In this document: positions 26,831 through 35,175 of the stretch, one piece after another
Position numbering within the stretch: position 1 is the stretch's first letter
Layout: each line of letters opens with the position of its first letter
Assembly: GCA_905480215.1 (NCBI GenBank)
Contig: CAJQPL010000064.1
Coordinates: 1 to 46,963 of the forward strand
Origin: an uncultured Woeseiaceae bacterium
GTDB lineage: Bacteria; Pseudomonadota; Gammaproteobacteria; Steroidobacterales; Woeseiaceae
Length of the DNA: 46,963 nt
Direction: 5' to 3'
Position numbers and translations under genes: made by a program
The notes under the pieces: generated by a model
The model's input: the letters and a program-made list of their open reading frames with translations, nothing else
Database searches by the model: none
Told to the model about the DNA's origin: nothing

Positions 26831-27514
26831 CTAGTCTTCTGACTCGACCCAACGCAAGCCTTTCTCTGCCAGTCGATCACGCATGTTGTAAATGTCGAGA
26901 CCCAATTCGCCCGCTTCGAATCGCTTACGTTTGTCTTCTTCATTGGCGACACGTTGTTGCGACTTCTCCAGAACATCGCTCGCTTCATCTTTGCGAACCA
27001 CAACAACACCATCATCATCCGCGACGACAATATCGCCCGGTTCAATTTTCTGACCAGCACAAACAATCGTCGTATTGACGTTCGCGATTGTTTCTTTAAC
27101 GGTTCCTTGTGAACAAACAGCTGCAGACCAGACCGGGAATTCCATTTCCGTGAGCGTCGCGATGTCTCGAACGCCTGCATTAATAATGAGCCCTTTCACG
27201 CCGCGCGCCTGCAAAGAGGTCGCAAGCAGGTCTCCAAAGTAGCCGTCGTGACACAGGCTCGTCGGCGTCACTACAAGCACGTCGCCTTCCTGGCACTGCT
27301 CGACAGCGACATGAATCATCCAGTTGTCACCGGGAGCAACTTCGCAAGTGACTGCCGTTCCGGCGATTGCCGCAGGCCGGTAAATCGGCCGAAGTCCGGC
27401 GTCCAGCAGACCCTTGCGCCCTTGCGCCTCATGTACGGTCGCAACACCGAGTTTTGCAAGGTCGGCAGCCACGGGCTGTGCAGATCGATCGACATTGGTT
27501 ACGCAGATAGGCAT
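26831..27514 (-). CDS. ligK: 4-carboxy-4-hydroxy-2-oxoadipate aldolase/oxaloacetate decarboxylase
   Basis: LigK (227 aa) splits 4-carboxy-4-hydroxy-2-oxoadipate into pyruvate and oxaloacetate and can decarboxylate oxaloacetate. It is a class II, metal-dependent RraA-fold aldolase: TVHEAQGRKGLLDAGLRPIY near residue 30, APGDNWMIHVAVEQCQEGDV, then GYFGDLLATSLQARGVKGL and the catalytic INAGVRDI. It is the first gene of the lig operon and starts about 110 bases from the divergent LysR gene. All later genes follow with overlaps or gaps below 15 bases. Confidence 0.92.
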   Translation of the reverse strand: MPICVTNVDRSAQPVAADLAKLGVATVHEAQGRKGLLDAGLRPIYRPAAIAGTAVTCEVAPGDNWMIHVAVEQCQEGDVLVVTPTSLCHDGYFGDLLATSLQARGVKGLIINAGVRDIATLTEMEFPVWSAAVCSQGTVKETIANVNTTIVCAGQKIEPGDIVVADDDGVVVVRKDEASDVLEKSQQRVANEEDKRKRFEAGELGLDIYNMRDRLAEKGLRWVESED

Positions 27515-27551
27515 GAGTATTTTCGCTATATATATATTTGATCCGAAGCAT

Positions 27552-27570
27552 CAATTTTGTCCGAAAATTG
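27552..27570. promoter_or_regulatory. LysR-type operator in the ligK/lysR divergent promoter
   Basis: CAATTTTGTCCGAAAATTG has perfect 7-bp arms around five bases and contains a T-N11-A pattern typical of LysR-family sites. It lies midway in the 110-base gap between ligK and the regulator gene. A direct repeat TTTTCGCTATA (27520-27530 and 27608-27618) frames it on both sides, near the two gene starts. Confidence 0.65.
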
Positions 27571-27624
27571 CTGCAAATATGGTCAGATTCGTTATTATTA
27601 GTATAAGTTTTCGCTATAGATAAT

Positions 27625-28827
27625 ATGAACGTAAATCTTCGACATTTCTTCGCTCTGGTCGACATCGCCGACGCCGGTCGCCTCAGCAGCGCTGCCGAAC
27701 GAGCCTCTGTATCGCAGTCCGCAATGACTCAGGCCTTGCGTAAGTTAGAAGAGTTGGCCGGTGAGCCGCTGTTCAATCGGGTTGGGTTCGGCGTCGCAGA
27801 GACGCCCGCAGGCGAGGCACTGATCTGGCGCGCACGACGAGCGATCGACTTACTGCGAAGTACTGAACGTGAGCTTCGCGGTGAGCGGCCTCGCGATGCC
27901 GGCAGCCTGCGCAGGCAAATTACAGCTAGTCAATTTCGCGCCGTGGTAGCGATTGTGGAAACCGGCGGCTACAGCACCGCCGCTCGCCGGCTCGGACTGG
28001 CACAGCCTACTATTCATCGAGCTGCGAAAGATCTGGAGGCGCTGGTTGGCGTTGATTTGTTTCCACGAACTCCCCGTGGCGTGGAACCCAGTGACGTCGC
28101 AAAGTCGTTGGCGCGGTGCGCAAACCTCGTGTTCGCCGAGGTTCGACAAGGATTCGAAGAGGTGTGGCAGTTGCAAGGTCGCTCCGACAGTCTGATCGCG
28201 ATCGGAAGCTTACCGTTGGTGCGTTCCGAATTCCTACCGACGGCCATAACCCGTTTGCTGTCTCTGTATCCGGACGCACGCGTCAGTATTCTGGACGGGC
28301 CCTATGTCGAACAGCTACATGCATTGCGCTTTGGCGAAATCGACTGGCTGATCGGTGCACTCCGCGAACCGTCCCCAGCATCGGACGTCGTCCAGGAACC
28401 GTTATTCGTTCAACCGCTTGCCGTCGTCGTCCGGCCTGGCCATCCGTTACTGAGCAAGCCCTCACCCAAAATCGACGATTTGGCCAAGCTCGAGTGGATC
28501 GCCCCACGTCCGCTGACGCCGGCGCGGCGTTTTTTTGATGAGTTTTTCGAAAACAACGGCGCGAAAACGCCAAACAGAATCATCGAATGCAGTTCACTGG
28601 TCACGACGCGTGGTCTCTTGCGTCAAAGTGATCGTGCTGCATTGCTATCACCGATGCAGGTACGTGAAGACGTTAGCGCGGGTGAACTGGTCGTACTGGT
28701 CGATGCGATTCCGCAATCGAGCAGAACAATCGGCATGACAACACGAGACAACTGGAAACCTACGATGGTTCAGTCTGCCTTTTCAAATATTGTCAGGGGG
28801 ATCGCTAGCGGTCTCGTTGCCAGGTAA
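27625..28827 (+). CDS. LysR-family regulator with two predicted HTH domains
   Basis: This protein is about 400 aa, a hundred longer than normal LysR regulators. A first LysR-type HTH covers about residues 1-62 (RHFFALVDIADAGRLSSAAE, RASVSQSAMTQALRKLEELA). After a short linker a second one follows at about 98-158 (FRAVVAIVETGGYSTAARRL, GLAQPTIHRAAKDLEALVGV). The usual effector domain then runs to the end, with LSLYPDARVSILDGPYVEQL near its start. It diverges from ligK across a palindromic site and probably activates the lig operon in response to protocatechuate or a pathway intermediate, as LigR does. Its last 23 bases overlap the convergent DUF2218 gene. Confidence 0.85.
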   Translation: MNVNLRHFFALVDIADAGRLSSAAERASVSQSAMTQALRKLEELAGEPLFNRVGFGVAETPAGEALIWRARRAIDLLRSTERELRGERPRDAGSLRRQITASQFRAVVAIVETGGYSTAARRLGLAQPTIHRAAKDLEALVGVDLFPRTPRGVEPSDVAKSLARCANLVFAEVRQGFEEVWQLQGRSDSLIAIGSLPLVRSEFLPTAITRLLSLYPDARVSILDGPYVEQLHALRFGEIDWLIGALREPSPASDVVQEPLFVQPLAVVVRPGHPLLSKPSPKIDDLAKLEWIAPRPLTPARRFFDEFFENNGAKTPNRIIECSSLVTTRGLLRQSDRAALLSPMQVREDVSAGELVVLVDAIPQSSRTIGMTTRDNWKPTMVQSAFSNIVRGIASGLVAR

Positions 28828-29089
28828 CGATTGGGTCGTCTTTGTTCGCCATTCGCACCAGGTGATCGCCGACGACGCGTTCTGCTCGATCGACCTCGCT
28901 GGCATCAGTCAATTCGACGCGGATATGCATAAATTCGTCGTCGCATTGAATTTCGCAGATTCCAAATGGAAACTCGATTTTTCCCTGGCTACCGTCAGCG
29001 ACCGTCGGAATTTTGTGTGCAAAATGCTTGCACAAGCGTTTTGTATAGGCGACCCCATGCGGCGTCGCCACTTTAGCTGTCGTGATCAT
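28805..29089 (-). CDS. DUF2218 family protein
   Basis: This small cytoplasmic protein (94 aa) matches DUF2218: ITTAKVATPHGVAYTKRLCK, HFAHKIPTVADGSQGKIEFP, FGICEIQCDDEFMHIRVELT and VVGDHLVRMANKDDPIVTWQ. Family members are often found beside siderophore or TonB-receptor genes, but no enzymatic role is proven. It begins directly after the stop of the alkylsulfatase-like gene and is the last gene of the long operon led by the first TonB-dependent receptor. It converges with, and slightly overlaps, the regulator gene. Confidence 0.78.
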   Translation of the reverse strand: MITTAKVATPHGVAYTKRLCKHFAHKIPTVADGSQGKIEFPFGICEIQCDDEFMHIRVELTDASEVDRAERVVGDHLVRMANKDDPIVTWQRDR

Positions 29090-30457
29090 TCAGAACCACA
29101 CCTCACTAAGTTGACCCGATTCAAGCTCGTTGGCATAGCTCAAGTAATAGTTGCGGTTCGGCGCATTGTACTCGCGCGCAGCCAAACCTCGTAGCGCCTT
29201 GATCTTAATCTCGCGCGCCAGCTGTCGATCACCATCGTCAAGCCATTTCAGGTGATCCGCCAATTCGAGGGCCCATTGGAAGTCGCCGTCCTTTAATGCC
29301 CGCCGCATCTTTTTCGATAGTCGTTTCGTTCCACCGGCAAGTCGCGCCATCTGTTGCGCTTCGGCTTTGGGATGCAGCGGATTCAAGGTGGCGGGATTAC
29401 CGTCGTACCAACCCAACAATCCTGCATAGATCGCCCGAACCGCATGAGGAACAGTGCCGTAGAATTCGATCAGGTATGGCTTGTCTTTTAGGTGGGCCGG
29501 CAGCTCCACTTCGTGCGAAATTAAATCCGGGCTCTTCCCAAGATTGATGCCGCTGACTGTTTGCTCATAAACGCTACGAATGGCTTCGCTGTAGTCACTC
29601 AGCGCACCGGTGGCCGCCACACTACCAATGATGGGCATTGTGTGACCGGGCACGACATGTTCCGGTTCCAGATCAGCCATCGCGGCAACACTATCGGACC
29701 AGTTCAGTACGTTTCGATATGGCGTTCCGCGAATCGCGTACAAATTTGGAAACGCCTGATAAAAATTGTCACCGGCAAACAAGACCTTTTCTTCAGGCAG
29801 CCAAACGAACAATGCGTCATCCGTCTCTCCAGGCCCCGCGTGCAATTCGATATGGACGCCAGCAATTGTAGCTATTAGACCGTCGCTGGTGACACCAACT
29901 GTCGGCGGTAAGTAACCGTTACCTCCATCGTGGTCGATTGTATTGGCCGGTGCCAAACCTCGATTTGTTACCTCGTGCGGCGGCAGCTTGCGTCCAAATT
30001 GGCGCACACCTCGCAGCGCCATGATAGGCGCTAGCGCTCTGCCTGCACCGGTCGCTGTGCCAAACTTTTTCATTGCGTAGATTGCTGGGTTGTCGCTGCC
30101 TGCGAATACACTCGCGCCACCAGTATGGTCACCGTGGCTATGTGTATAAATTATCGCCTTAACGGGCTTGTCACTGTACTGCCGCAATGCATTGAAGGCG
30201 TTACTAGCACTTGTCGGTCCTCTTAACGTATCGACAATGATCACGCCATCAGTGCCAACAATCATCGAAGTGTTCGCACCATGAAACCCGACAGCAGTAA
30301 ACACGTTTTCAGAAACCTGAACGACCTGTTGTTCGAATAGCTGGTTTTGATCGTTCAGCATTTGCAGCGCGAGTTTCGGATCTACTTGCGTGTCAGCGTT
30401 CGAATTGTTGGCGATCAACGCCAGCGCAATTAACAACCTGCTTGCACTTACATTCAC
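29090..30457 (-). CDS. Exported metallo-beta-lactamase-fold alkylsulfatase-like hydrolase
   Basis: The 455-aa product starts at GTG 30457, seven bases after AGGAG, and opens with a signal peptide (VNVSASRLLIALALIANNSN). The di-zinc motif THSHGDHTGGASVF is followed by the alkylsulfatase dimerisation region (YGTVPHAVRAIYAGLLGWYD, GNPATLNPLHPKAEAQQMAR). SdsA/BDS1-type enzymes hydrolyse primary alkyl sulfates. The usual SCP2-like C-terminal domain that helps bind hydrophobic substrate is missing, since the family is normally about 650 aa. The product may therefore cut a less greasy sulfate ester. It sits in the first receptor operon and would act in the periplasm. Confidence 0.78.
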   Translation of the reverse strand: MNVSASRLLIALALIANNSNADTQVDPKLALQMLNDQNQLFEQQVVQVSENVFTAVGFHGANTSMIVGTDGVIIVDTLRGPTSASNAFNALRQYSDKPVKAIIYTHSHGDHTGGASVFAGSDNPAIYAMKKFGTATGAGRALAPIMALRGVRQFGRKLPPHEVTNRGLAPANTIDHDGGNGYLPPTVGVTSDGLIATIAGVHIELHAGPGETDDALFVWLPEEKVLFAGDNFYQAFPNLYAIRGTPYRNVLNWSDSVAAMADLEPEHVVPGHTMPIIGSVAATGALSDYSEAIRSVYEQTVSGINLGKSPDLISHEVELPAHLKDKPYLIEFYGTVPHAVRAIYAGLLGWYDGNPATLNPLHPKAEAQQMARLAGGTKRLSKKMRRALKDGDFQWALELADHLKWLDDGDRQLAREIKIKALRGLAAREYNAPNRNYYLSYANELESGQLSEVWF

Positions 30458-30468
30458 AAACTCACTCC

Positions 30469-30714
30469 TCAATCCGTAGACGTTCCGCGAAGCAATGCGT
30501 CGACGGAAGCGTAGGTGGATACGGCATAGGGTACGCAGTAGGTCATCGGAATTTTCCAAAACAAGTCGCGGCCTGCTTCACCACTCAAGAGCAGATCACC
30601 CTGATTAATACTCACGAGGATCGTACCGACAATGAGCGACACTTTTAGACTGCGCTTGACGACCTCTTCGCTGCACGCCGTAGCTATCCAGCTACGATTC
30701 GAATCATTCGTCAC
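30469..30714 (-). CDS. NrtS-like small membrane protein
   Basis: This is an 81-aa protein with two hydrophobic segments: SEEVVKRSLKVSLIVGTILV followed by SINQGDLLLSG, and KIPMTYCVPYAVSTYASVDA. The pattern V-KRSLKV-L-VGT-L--INQGD and LTY-VPY-VSTY-S is that of NrtS proteins, described as nitrate/nitrite carriers in some bacteria. The start is uncertain; I use GTG at 30714, though a TTG at 30738 is in frame and would increase overlap with the MFS gene. Why a presumed nitrate/nitrite transporter sits in an aromatic-compound operon is unclear. Confidence 0.55.
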   Translation of the reverse strand: MTNDSNRSWIATACSEEVVKRSLKVSLIVGTILVSINQGDLLLSGEAGRDLFWKIPMTYCVPYAVSTYASVDALLRGTSTD

Positions 30715-31921
30715 TTGCAGGGTATTTCCCAAGAGCAAGAAATAGCAGGATCGAGATTATCAGTAGCGCCACCGAAATCGACAGCATGACGGTGTACCCC
30801 TGGTATGCCTGGGCCACCGCGCCGAATAGCGGCGGCGCGATGCCCGCACCGACCGTAAAGAACGCGATGATGGCGCCGAAGATAGCGGGATAATGCGCTG
30901 CGCCGAAATACTTGCTGGTTAAGAACGCCAGTAAATCCAGTTCAGCGCCTGCGGCAAGGCCGATCATGACGCCGACTATCAGGCCTGTCGCAAACGTCAA
31001 TTCGGCATTCACCAGCATTAGCAATGCGAGCGTCGGAAGGATAAAGAAACAGGCTGCAACACCTGGCGCCCAAAAGCGATCAACCAGGACGCCCACCAAC
31101 ACTCGACCGATTACAACGGTAAGTCCCATAACAGCCGCTATTTGTGCGATCGAGCTGCGCTCAAATCCCTGCTCGGTCATTATTCGTGGGAAATTGGATA
31201 ACAACCCGGCTACTACGACTACGGTTATGAACAGCACAGCACCAAGAATCCAAAAGCGACCGGTTCGCATAGCTTGGGCACGCGTCATGCCCCAGTTCGC
31301 GGCTTTGTTGGTCTTTTCCTGACCAGCATCCGATGGCGTCGCCTCCGCTTTTTCTTTGAACAGGGCGAGAACGATCGGCACCGAGATAATAAGCGCGCCA
31401 ATGCCGATGCCGCGATAGGCTGTTCGCCAACCGTGATTGGAAATCAGAAATTCGACAATAGGTGGCAATAAGAATGCGCCCAGGCCCGTTCCTGCCATCG
31501 TAATACCGATCGCCTTACCGCGGTGCTTTTGAAACCAGACATTGAGAACGCTCGTCCAGACAATCGGTAACGAGCCGGCCCCCATGATCGCCAGCAACGC
31601 CCAACTCAGGTACCAAAGCGTTAATGATCCAGTATTGAATGAAAGAAATACGTAGGCTAGCGAGTGGCCGACTAATCCGATAACACCAACTCGACGAAGC
31701 CCGACCTTTTCTGCGAAAGATCCAACCAGTGGCCCGGTCAGAAGTCCTAAACACATCAAGACGGTATAGCTTAAAAAGAATTGCGACGGGGCCCATCCAA
31801 ACTCACTGGTAACCGGTCCAACGAAAAAACCCTGCGAATAGTTCGTCAGAGTAAAGATTCCACACATTGTGCCGATAGTCGCGGCAAACAGCGGCTTCCA
31901 ACCGTTACTGAACTCATTCAT
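30704..31921 (-). CDS. MFS transporter of the OFA/monocarboxylate type
   Basis: This 405-aa carrier has about twelve hydrophobic helices and is MFS-like: GIFTLTNYSQGFFVGPVTSE in the first helix-loop, the loop motif GSFAEKVGLRRVGVIGLVG, and VWFQKHRGKAIGITMAGTGL. This arrangement fits organic-anion carriers of the oxalate/formate (OFA) type. It probably brings an aromatic acid or a breakdown product across the inner membrane after periplasmic processing by the adjacent sulfatase-like enzymes. The next gene, NrtS-like, overlaps its end, and an exported metallo-hydrolase gene lies 28 bases upstream. Confidence 0.8.
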   Translation of the reverse strand: MNEFSNGWKPLFAATIGTMCGIFTLTNYSQGFFVGPVTSEFGWAPSQFFLSYTVLMCLGLLTGPLVGSFAEKVGLRRVGVIGLVGHSLAYVFLSFNTGSLTLWYLSWALLAIMGAGSLPIVWTSVLNVWFQKHRGKAIGITMAGTGLGAFLLPPIVEFLISNHGWRTAYRGIGIGALIISVPIVLALFKEKAEATPSDAGQEKTNKAANWGMTRAQAMRTGRFWILGAVLFITVVVVAGLLSNFPRIMTEQGFERSSIAQIAAVMGLTVVIGRVLVGVLVDRFWAPGVAACFFILPTLALLMLVNAELTFATGLIVGVMIGLAAGAELDLLAFLTSKYFGAAHYPAIFGAIIAFFTVGAGIAPPLFGAVAQAYQGYTVMLSISVALLIISILLFLALGKYPASDE

Positions 31922-31949
31922 TTTTCTACCCCTTTGTTGTCGGGCTATT

Positions 31950-32924
31950 CTAGTCGGACGACGGTTTGATGACGCGAATTTCTTCGCCTATTTCGATGAC
32001 CATGAGGTCCTCACCCACCTCCAACGCGCCATCCCACGTCGTTCTAGTTTGCTCAATCAGCTCGGGAATCCCGGCGGGATCGTTATTCAGGTGTGTAAAG
32101 ACGCCTAAACGTGTTTGAGTCTCCGTAAAGACTCTTCCAACATCGGGCGGCAGTGTGTGCAATGAAACGATGTCGTCGGCAACGTTTTTTGGAAACATTT
32201 CGCGAACAATCCGCACAATTGCTGGCGAAAATACTTCGTGAATAATTACATCAGCGCCGATGCTGTGCCGCACCAGGTTTTCTGAGTAAGTAGTGTCGCC
32301 CGATATGACAACGCTGCGTTCCCCAACATCAATTCGATAGCCGAACGCGGGTTTAATGTCAGCGTGATCGACATCGAACGAAGTAACTGTAGCGTCTCCG
32401 ATCGTTACGCTCTTGCCGTTTTCCATCAGTACCCATTCGTAATCCAAAGCTTCTCGGGTCGCGATCTGGTGCTGCCTGTCGGCACGAAAAACGACATCTT
32501 GCTCGAAAGCCAGGCGAAGATGGTGCATGAACGTGTCGGCCGCTGCCGAGCCGTAGACATGCAAGTTTTCCGCACGGCCCTGAGTCCAGCCATTCATGTA
32601 AAGATCGGCGATCCCAACCGTGTGATCAGAATGCATATGCGTGAGAAACAGGTGACTTGCGCCGCGAAGGTAATTGGGCCCCAGGTTCCACAAGCGATGT
32701 GCGCAGCCTCTGCCACAATCAAATAGCAACTTTGTGTCGCCAGCTTCCACTAATACACTGGGACCTAATTGACGTGGATTTGGCGTCGGCAGACCGGTGC
32801 CAAGTAACGTCACGCGGATATCGTATTGCGCGACAGATTCCTCGTTCTTACTGGCGTCGGAACATCCGATCAGGCAGAAGTTGATTACGATTGCGGCAAT
32901 GACTGCTGTCAGTCGATCAATCAC
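31950..32924 (-). CDS. Metallo-beta-lactamase-fold lipoprotein hydrolase
   Basis: The 324-aa protein has a lipoprotein signal (AIVINFCLIGC, lipobox cysteine at residue 22) and so would be anchored to a membrane facing the periplasm. The di-metal motif HMHSDHTVGIADLYM and later DVDHADIKPAFGYRI and SGDTTY segments resemble RNase Z-like and AtsA-like arylsulfatases of the MBL fold. A role as a periplasmic ester or sulfate hydrolase is the best guess. It lies ten bases after the aldehyde dehydrogenase gene and is in the same operon as a second MBL-fold protein. Confidence 0.75.
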   Translation of the reverse strand: MIDRLTAVIAAIVINFCLIGCSDASKNEESVAQYDIRVTLLGTGLPTPNPRQLGPSVLVEAGDTKLLFDCGRGCAHRLWNLGPNYLRGASHLFLTHMHSDHTVGIADLYMNGWTQGRAENLHVYGSAAADTFMHHLRLAFEQDVVFRADRQHQIATREALDYEWVLMENGKSVTIGDATVTSFDVDHADIKPAFGYRIDVGERSVVISGDTTYSENLVRHSIGADVIIHEVFSPAIVRIVREMFPKNVADDIVSLHTLPPDVGRVFTETQTRLGVFTHLNNDPAGIPELIEQTRTTWDGALEVGEDLMVIEIGEEIRVIKPSSD

Positions 32925-32934
32925 GTCCGTACCA

Positions 32935-34362
32935 TTACATCTGAATTGTTACCCATTTCCACTCCGTCATCGCTTCGATATCTTCGTCGGTACCCTCGCG
33001 GCCAAAACCACTGTCTTTAACTCCGCCAAAAGGGACCGTTGGTTCATCGTGCAAGATTGCACCGTTTACATGAACCATTCCAGACTCAACCTCATGCACG
33101 TAGCGCATCGCGTCCTTAAGATTCTGTGTGTAGATGCCCGCACTCAAACCAAAGTCCGAGTCGTTTGAGTACGTCAATGCCTCGTCGAGTGTGTCAAAAG
33201 GGTAGATCGATGTGACAGGTCCGAAGGTCTCTTGGTAATAGACGTCCATTTCGGGCGTCACGCCGGTCAAGACTGTTGGTTGGCATCGATTGCCTTCCCA
33301 ATCCCCACCGGTAACGATTGTTGCACCCTTCTTTCTAGCGTCCTCAATGTGGCCCTTAACGCGCGCGCGCTGCCGCTCGCTTATTATCGGCCCGATGACG
33401 GTGCTCTCATCACGCAAATCGCCCATACCGAGGTTTCCGGCCACGGCAGCAAACTTTTTTACAAAGCCATCGAATATTTCGCGCTGTACGTAGATGCGAC
33501 TAGCACCCATACAGACCTGACCTTGGTACATAAATATACTTTGGATGGCGCCTGGCATCGCTGCTGAGAGGTCTGCGTCAGCCATGATGACGAGTGGACT
33601 CTTGCCACCGAGTTCCAGCGTAGCTGGCTTGCCGAGTTGGCCGCACAACTCCTGGATGTGTTTTCCAACACGACAGGAGCCTGTGAACGTGACCATTTTC
33701 ACCAGTGGGTGTGACGTCAACGCATCGCCAATCTCATAGCCGTCGCCTGACACGACATTGAATACGCCATCCGGAAGACCCGCTTCTTTGTAGAGTTCTG
33801 CGAGCCGGTACGCCAATACCGGAGCCTCTTCCGATGGCATCATGACGACGGTATTGCCAAGCGCGATCGGGTTACAACTCAGCCGCGATCCTTTAATGAG
33901 CGGAACATTGAATGGCGTGATCGCGGCAATCACGCCAATCGGCGAACGAATGCTCATGCTGAATTTGCCGGGTGCATCAGACGGAATCGTTTTGCCTGTC
34001 GCGCTTCGAGCCATCGATGCGGATGAGCGGAAAAACGTGATTGCCTTTTCGACTTCAAATCCGGCTTTCTTAATCGGTGAACCAATTTCGTCGACGAGGA
34101 TATTGATGAAATCCTGCCGATCTCGTTCGAGGATTTCGGCTGCCTTACACATGATACGCTCGCGCTCTTTCGGCAAAGTATGTCGAAAGCTCTGAAACGC
34201 CTGATGAGCAGTCTCTACCGCCCGATTGATGTCAGTTACTGATCCTGCTGCTGCTTCCGCGAGCTTGGTATCTTCCAATGGATTGCAAACTGCAAAATAG
34301 CTGCCCGTTTCCGGCGGAACAGACTGACCGCCAATCCAATGATCATATCTTTCCTGTTGCAT
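32935..34362 (-). CDS. Aldehyde dehydrogenase (aromatic-aldehyde type)
   Basis: This NAD(P)-dependent dehydrogenase (475 aa) has the standard active site: N152 in ITPFNVPL, E250 in LELGGKSP and C284 in GQVCMG. The cofactor-binding lysine usually found in VVLKPSE is replaced by methionine here (VVMMPSEEAP), which may shift cofactor preference. Sequence style resembles benzaldehyde/vanillin dehydrogenases. In this operon it would oxidise an aromatic or side-chain aldehyde to the acid that feeds into protocatechuate. The next gene upstream is a short-chain dehydrogenase, 49 bases away. Confidence 0.83.
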   Translation of the reverse strand: MQQERYDHWIGGQSVPPETGSYFAVCNPLEDTKLAEAAAGSVTDINRAVETAHQAFQSFRHTLPKERERIMCKAAEILERDRQDFINILVDEIGSPIKKAGFEVEKAITFFRSSASMARSATGKTIPSDAPGKFSMSIRSPIGVIAAITPFNVPLIKGSRLSCNPIALGNTVVMMPSEEAPVLAYRLAELYKEAGLPDGVFNVVSGDGYEIGDALTSHPLVKMVTFTGSCRVGKHIQELCGQLGKPATLELGGKSPLVIMADADLSAAMPGAIQSIFMYQGQVCMGASRIYVQREIFDGFVKKFAAVAGNLGMGDLRDESTVIGPIISERQRARVKGHIEDARKKGATIVTGGDWEGNRCQPTVLTGVTPEMDVYYQETFGPVTSIYPFDTLDEALTYSNDSDFGLSAGIYTQNLKDAMRYVHEVESGMVHVNGAILHDEPTVPFGGVKDSGFGREGTDEDIEAMTEWKWVTIQM

Positions 34363-34411
34363 CTTTTGCTCCGTGAATTCGTTATACCAGCGCGCCTATT
34401 GATTGACAGCG

Positions 34412-35167
34412 CTATTGATTTAGCGCACCGCCATCAACGTTAATACTCTGTCCGGTGATGAAGTCACTATCTTCAGTAGCCAGGAACAATACGGTACCGA
34501 TCAAGTCTTCCGGCAACATGCCGCGTTTTATGGCACGCATAGCAAGTGTTGGTGCTTTTATCGCGCTGAGCTGGTCGTGCTCGACGACGCCCTTGCTCTC
34601 AGTAAGCCCGACAATGATCGTATTCATATGAATATTGTCTTCAGCAAGCTCACGGCTAATCGCCCGAGTCTGCGCAATTATGGCGCCCTTGGATGACACG
34701 TAATGTGGAAACATCGGCGCCCCGCGAAGTGCTGTTCCAGACGAGATATTGATTATCTTACCACGCCCGTTCTTCTTCATACTGGGCAAGACGGCTTTCG
34801 TAGCCTGGAACGGCCCGCGTACATTCACGCGCATAACCGCATCCCATTCGTCGTTGGAAATTTTTGTGAATGGCTTAAGTGTCAGATCCGCAAATATTGA
34901 CGCGTTATTTATGAGCACTTCGATCGGACCAAAAGACGATTCAGCCGCATCGACCATCGACTGCAGAGACTCATCGGAAGTGACGTCCGTATTAAGCCCG
35001 ATCGCCTCACCTCCAGCAGTCTTTATCGCTTCGACAGCCTCGTCAGTATCTTGAATATCCGTAACGACAACTTTCGCCCCCTCCGCTGCCAAGGATTCCG
35101 CATAGGTGCGACCAAGGCCTTGGGCCGCCCCGGTTACTACCACTACTTTTCCGTTCATTCGTGCCAT
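34412..35167 (-). CDS. Short-chain dehydrogenase/reductase (possible C-alpha dehydrogenase)
   Basis: This SDR (251 aa) has the cofactor motif TGAAQGLGRTYAESLAAEGA, the NNAS motif (INNASIFADLTLK), the catalytic serine in NISSGTALRG and YVSSK with the Tyr-Lys pair. The ATG at 35167 (MARMNGKVVVVTG) was chosen; it is five bases after AGGA, while the in-frame TTG at 35179 overlaps the GST stop. In sphingomonad lignin pathways SDRs (LigD, LigL, LigN, LigO) oxidise the C-alpha alcohol of beta-aryl ethers before the GST-type etherases act. Location next to two GST genes makes that role plausible here, but the sequence alone does not prove it. Confidence 0.8.
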   Translation of the reverse strand: MARMNGKVVVVTGAAQGLGRTYAESLAAEGAKVVVTDIQDTDEAVEAIKTAGGEAIGLNTDVTSDESLQSMVDAAESSFGPIEVLINNASIFADLTLKPFTKISNDEWDAVMRVNVRGPFQATKAVLPSMKKNGRGKIINISSGTALRGAPMFPHYVSSKGAIIAQTRAISRELAEDNIHMNTIIVGLTESKGVVEHDQLSAIKAPTLAMRAIKRGMLPEDLIGTVLFLATEDSDFITGQSINVDGGALNQ

Positions 35168-35175
35168 TGGATTCC

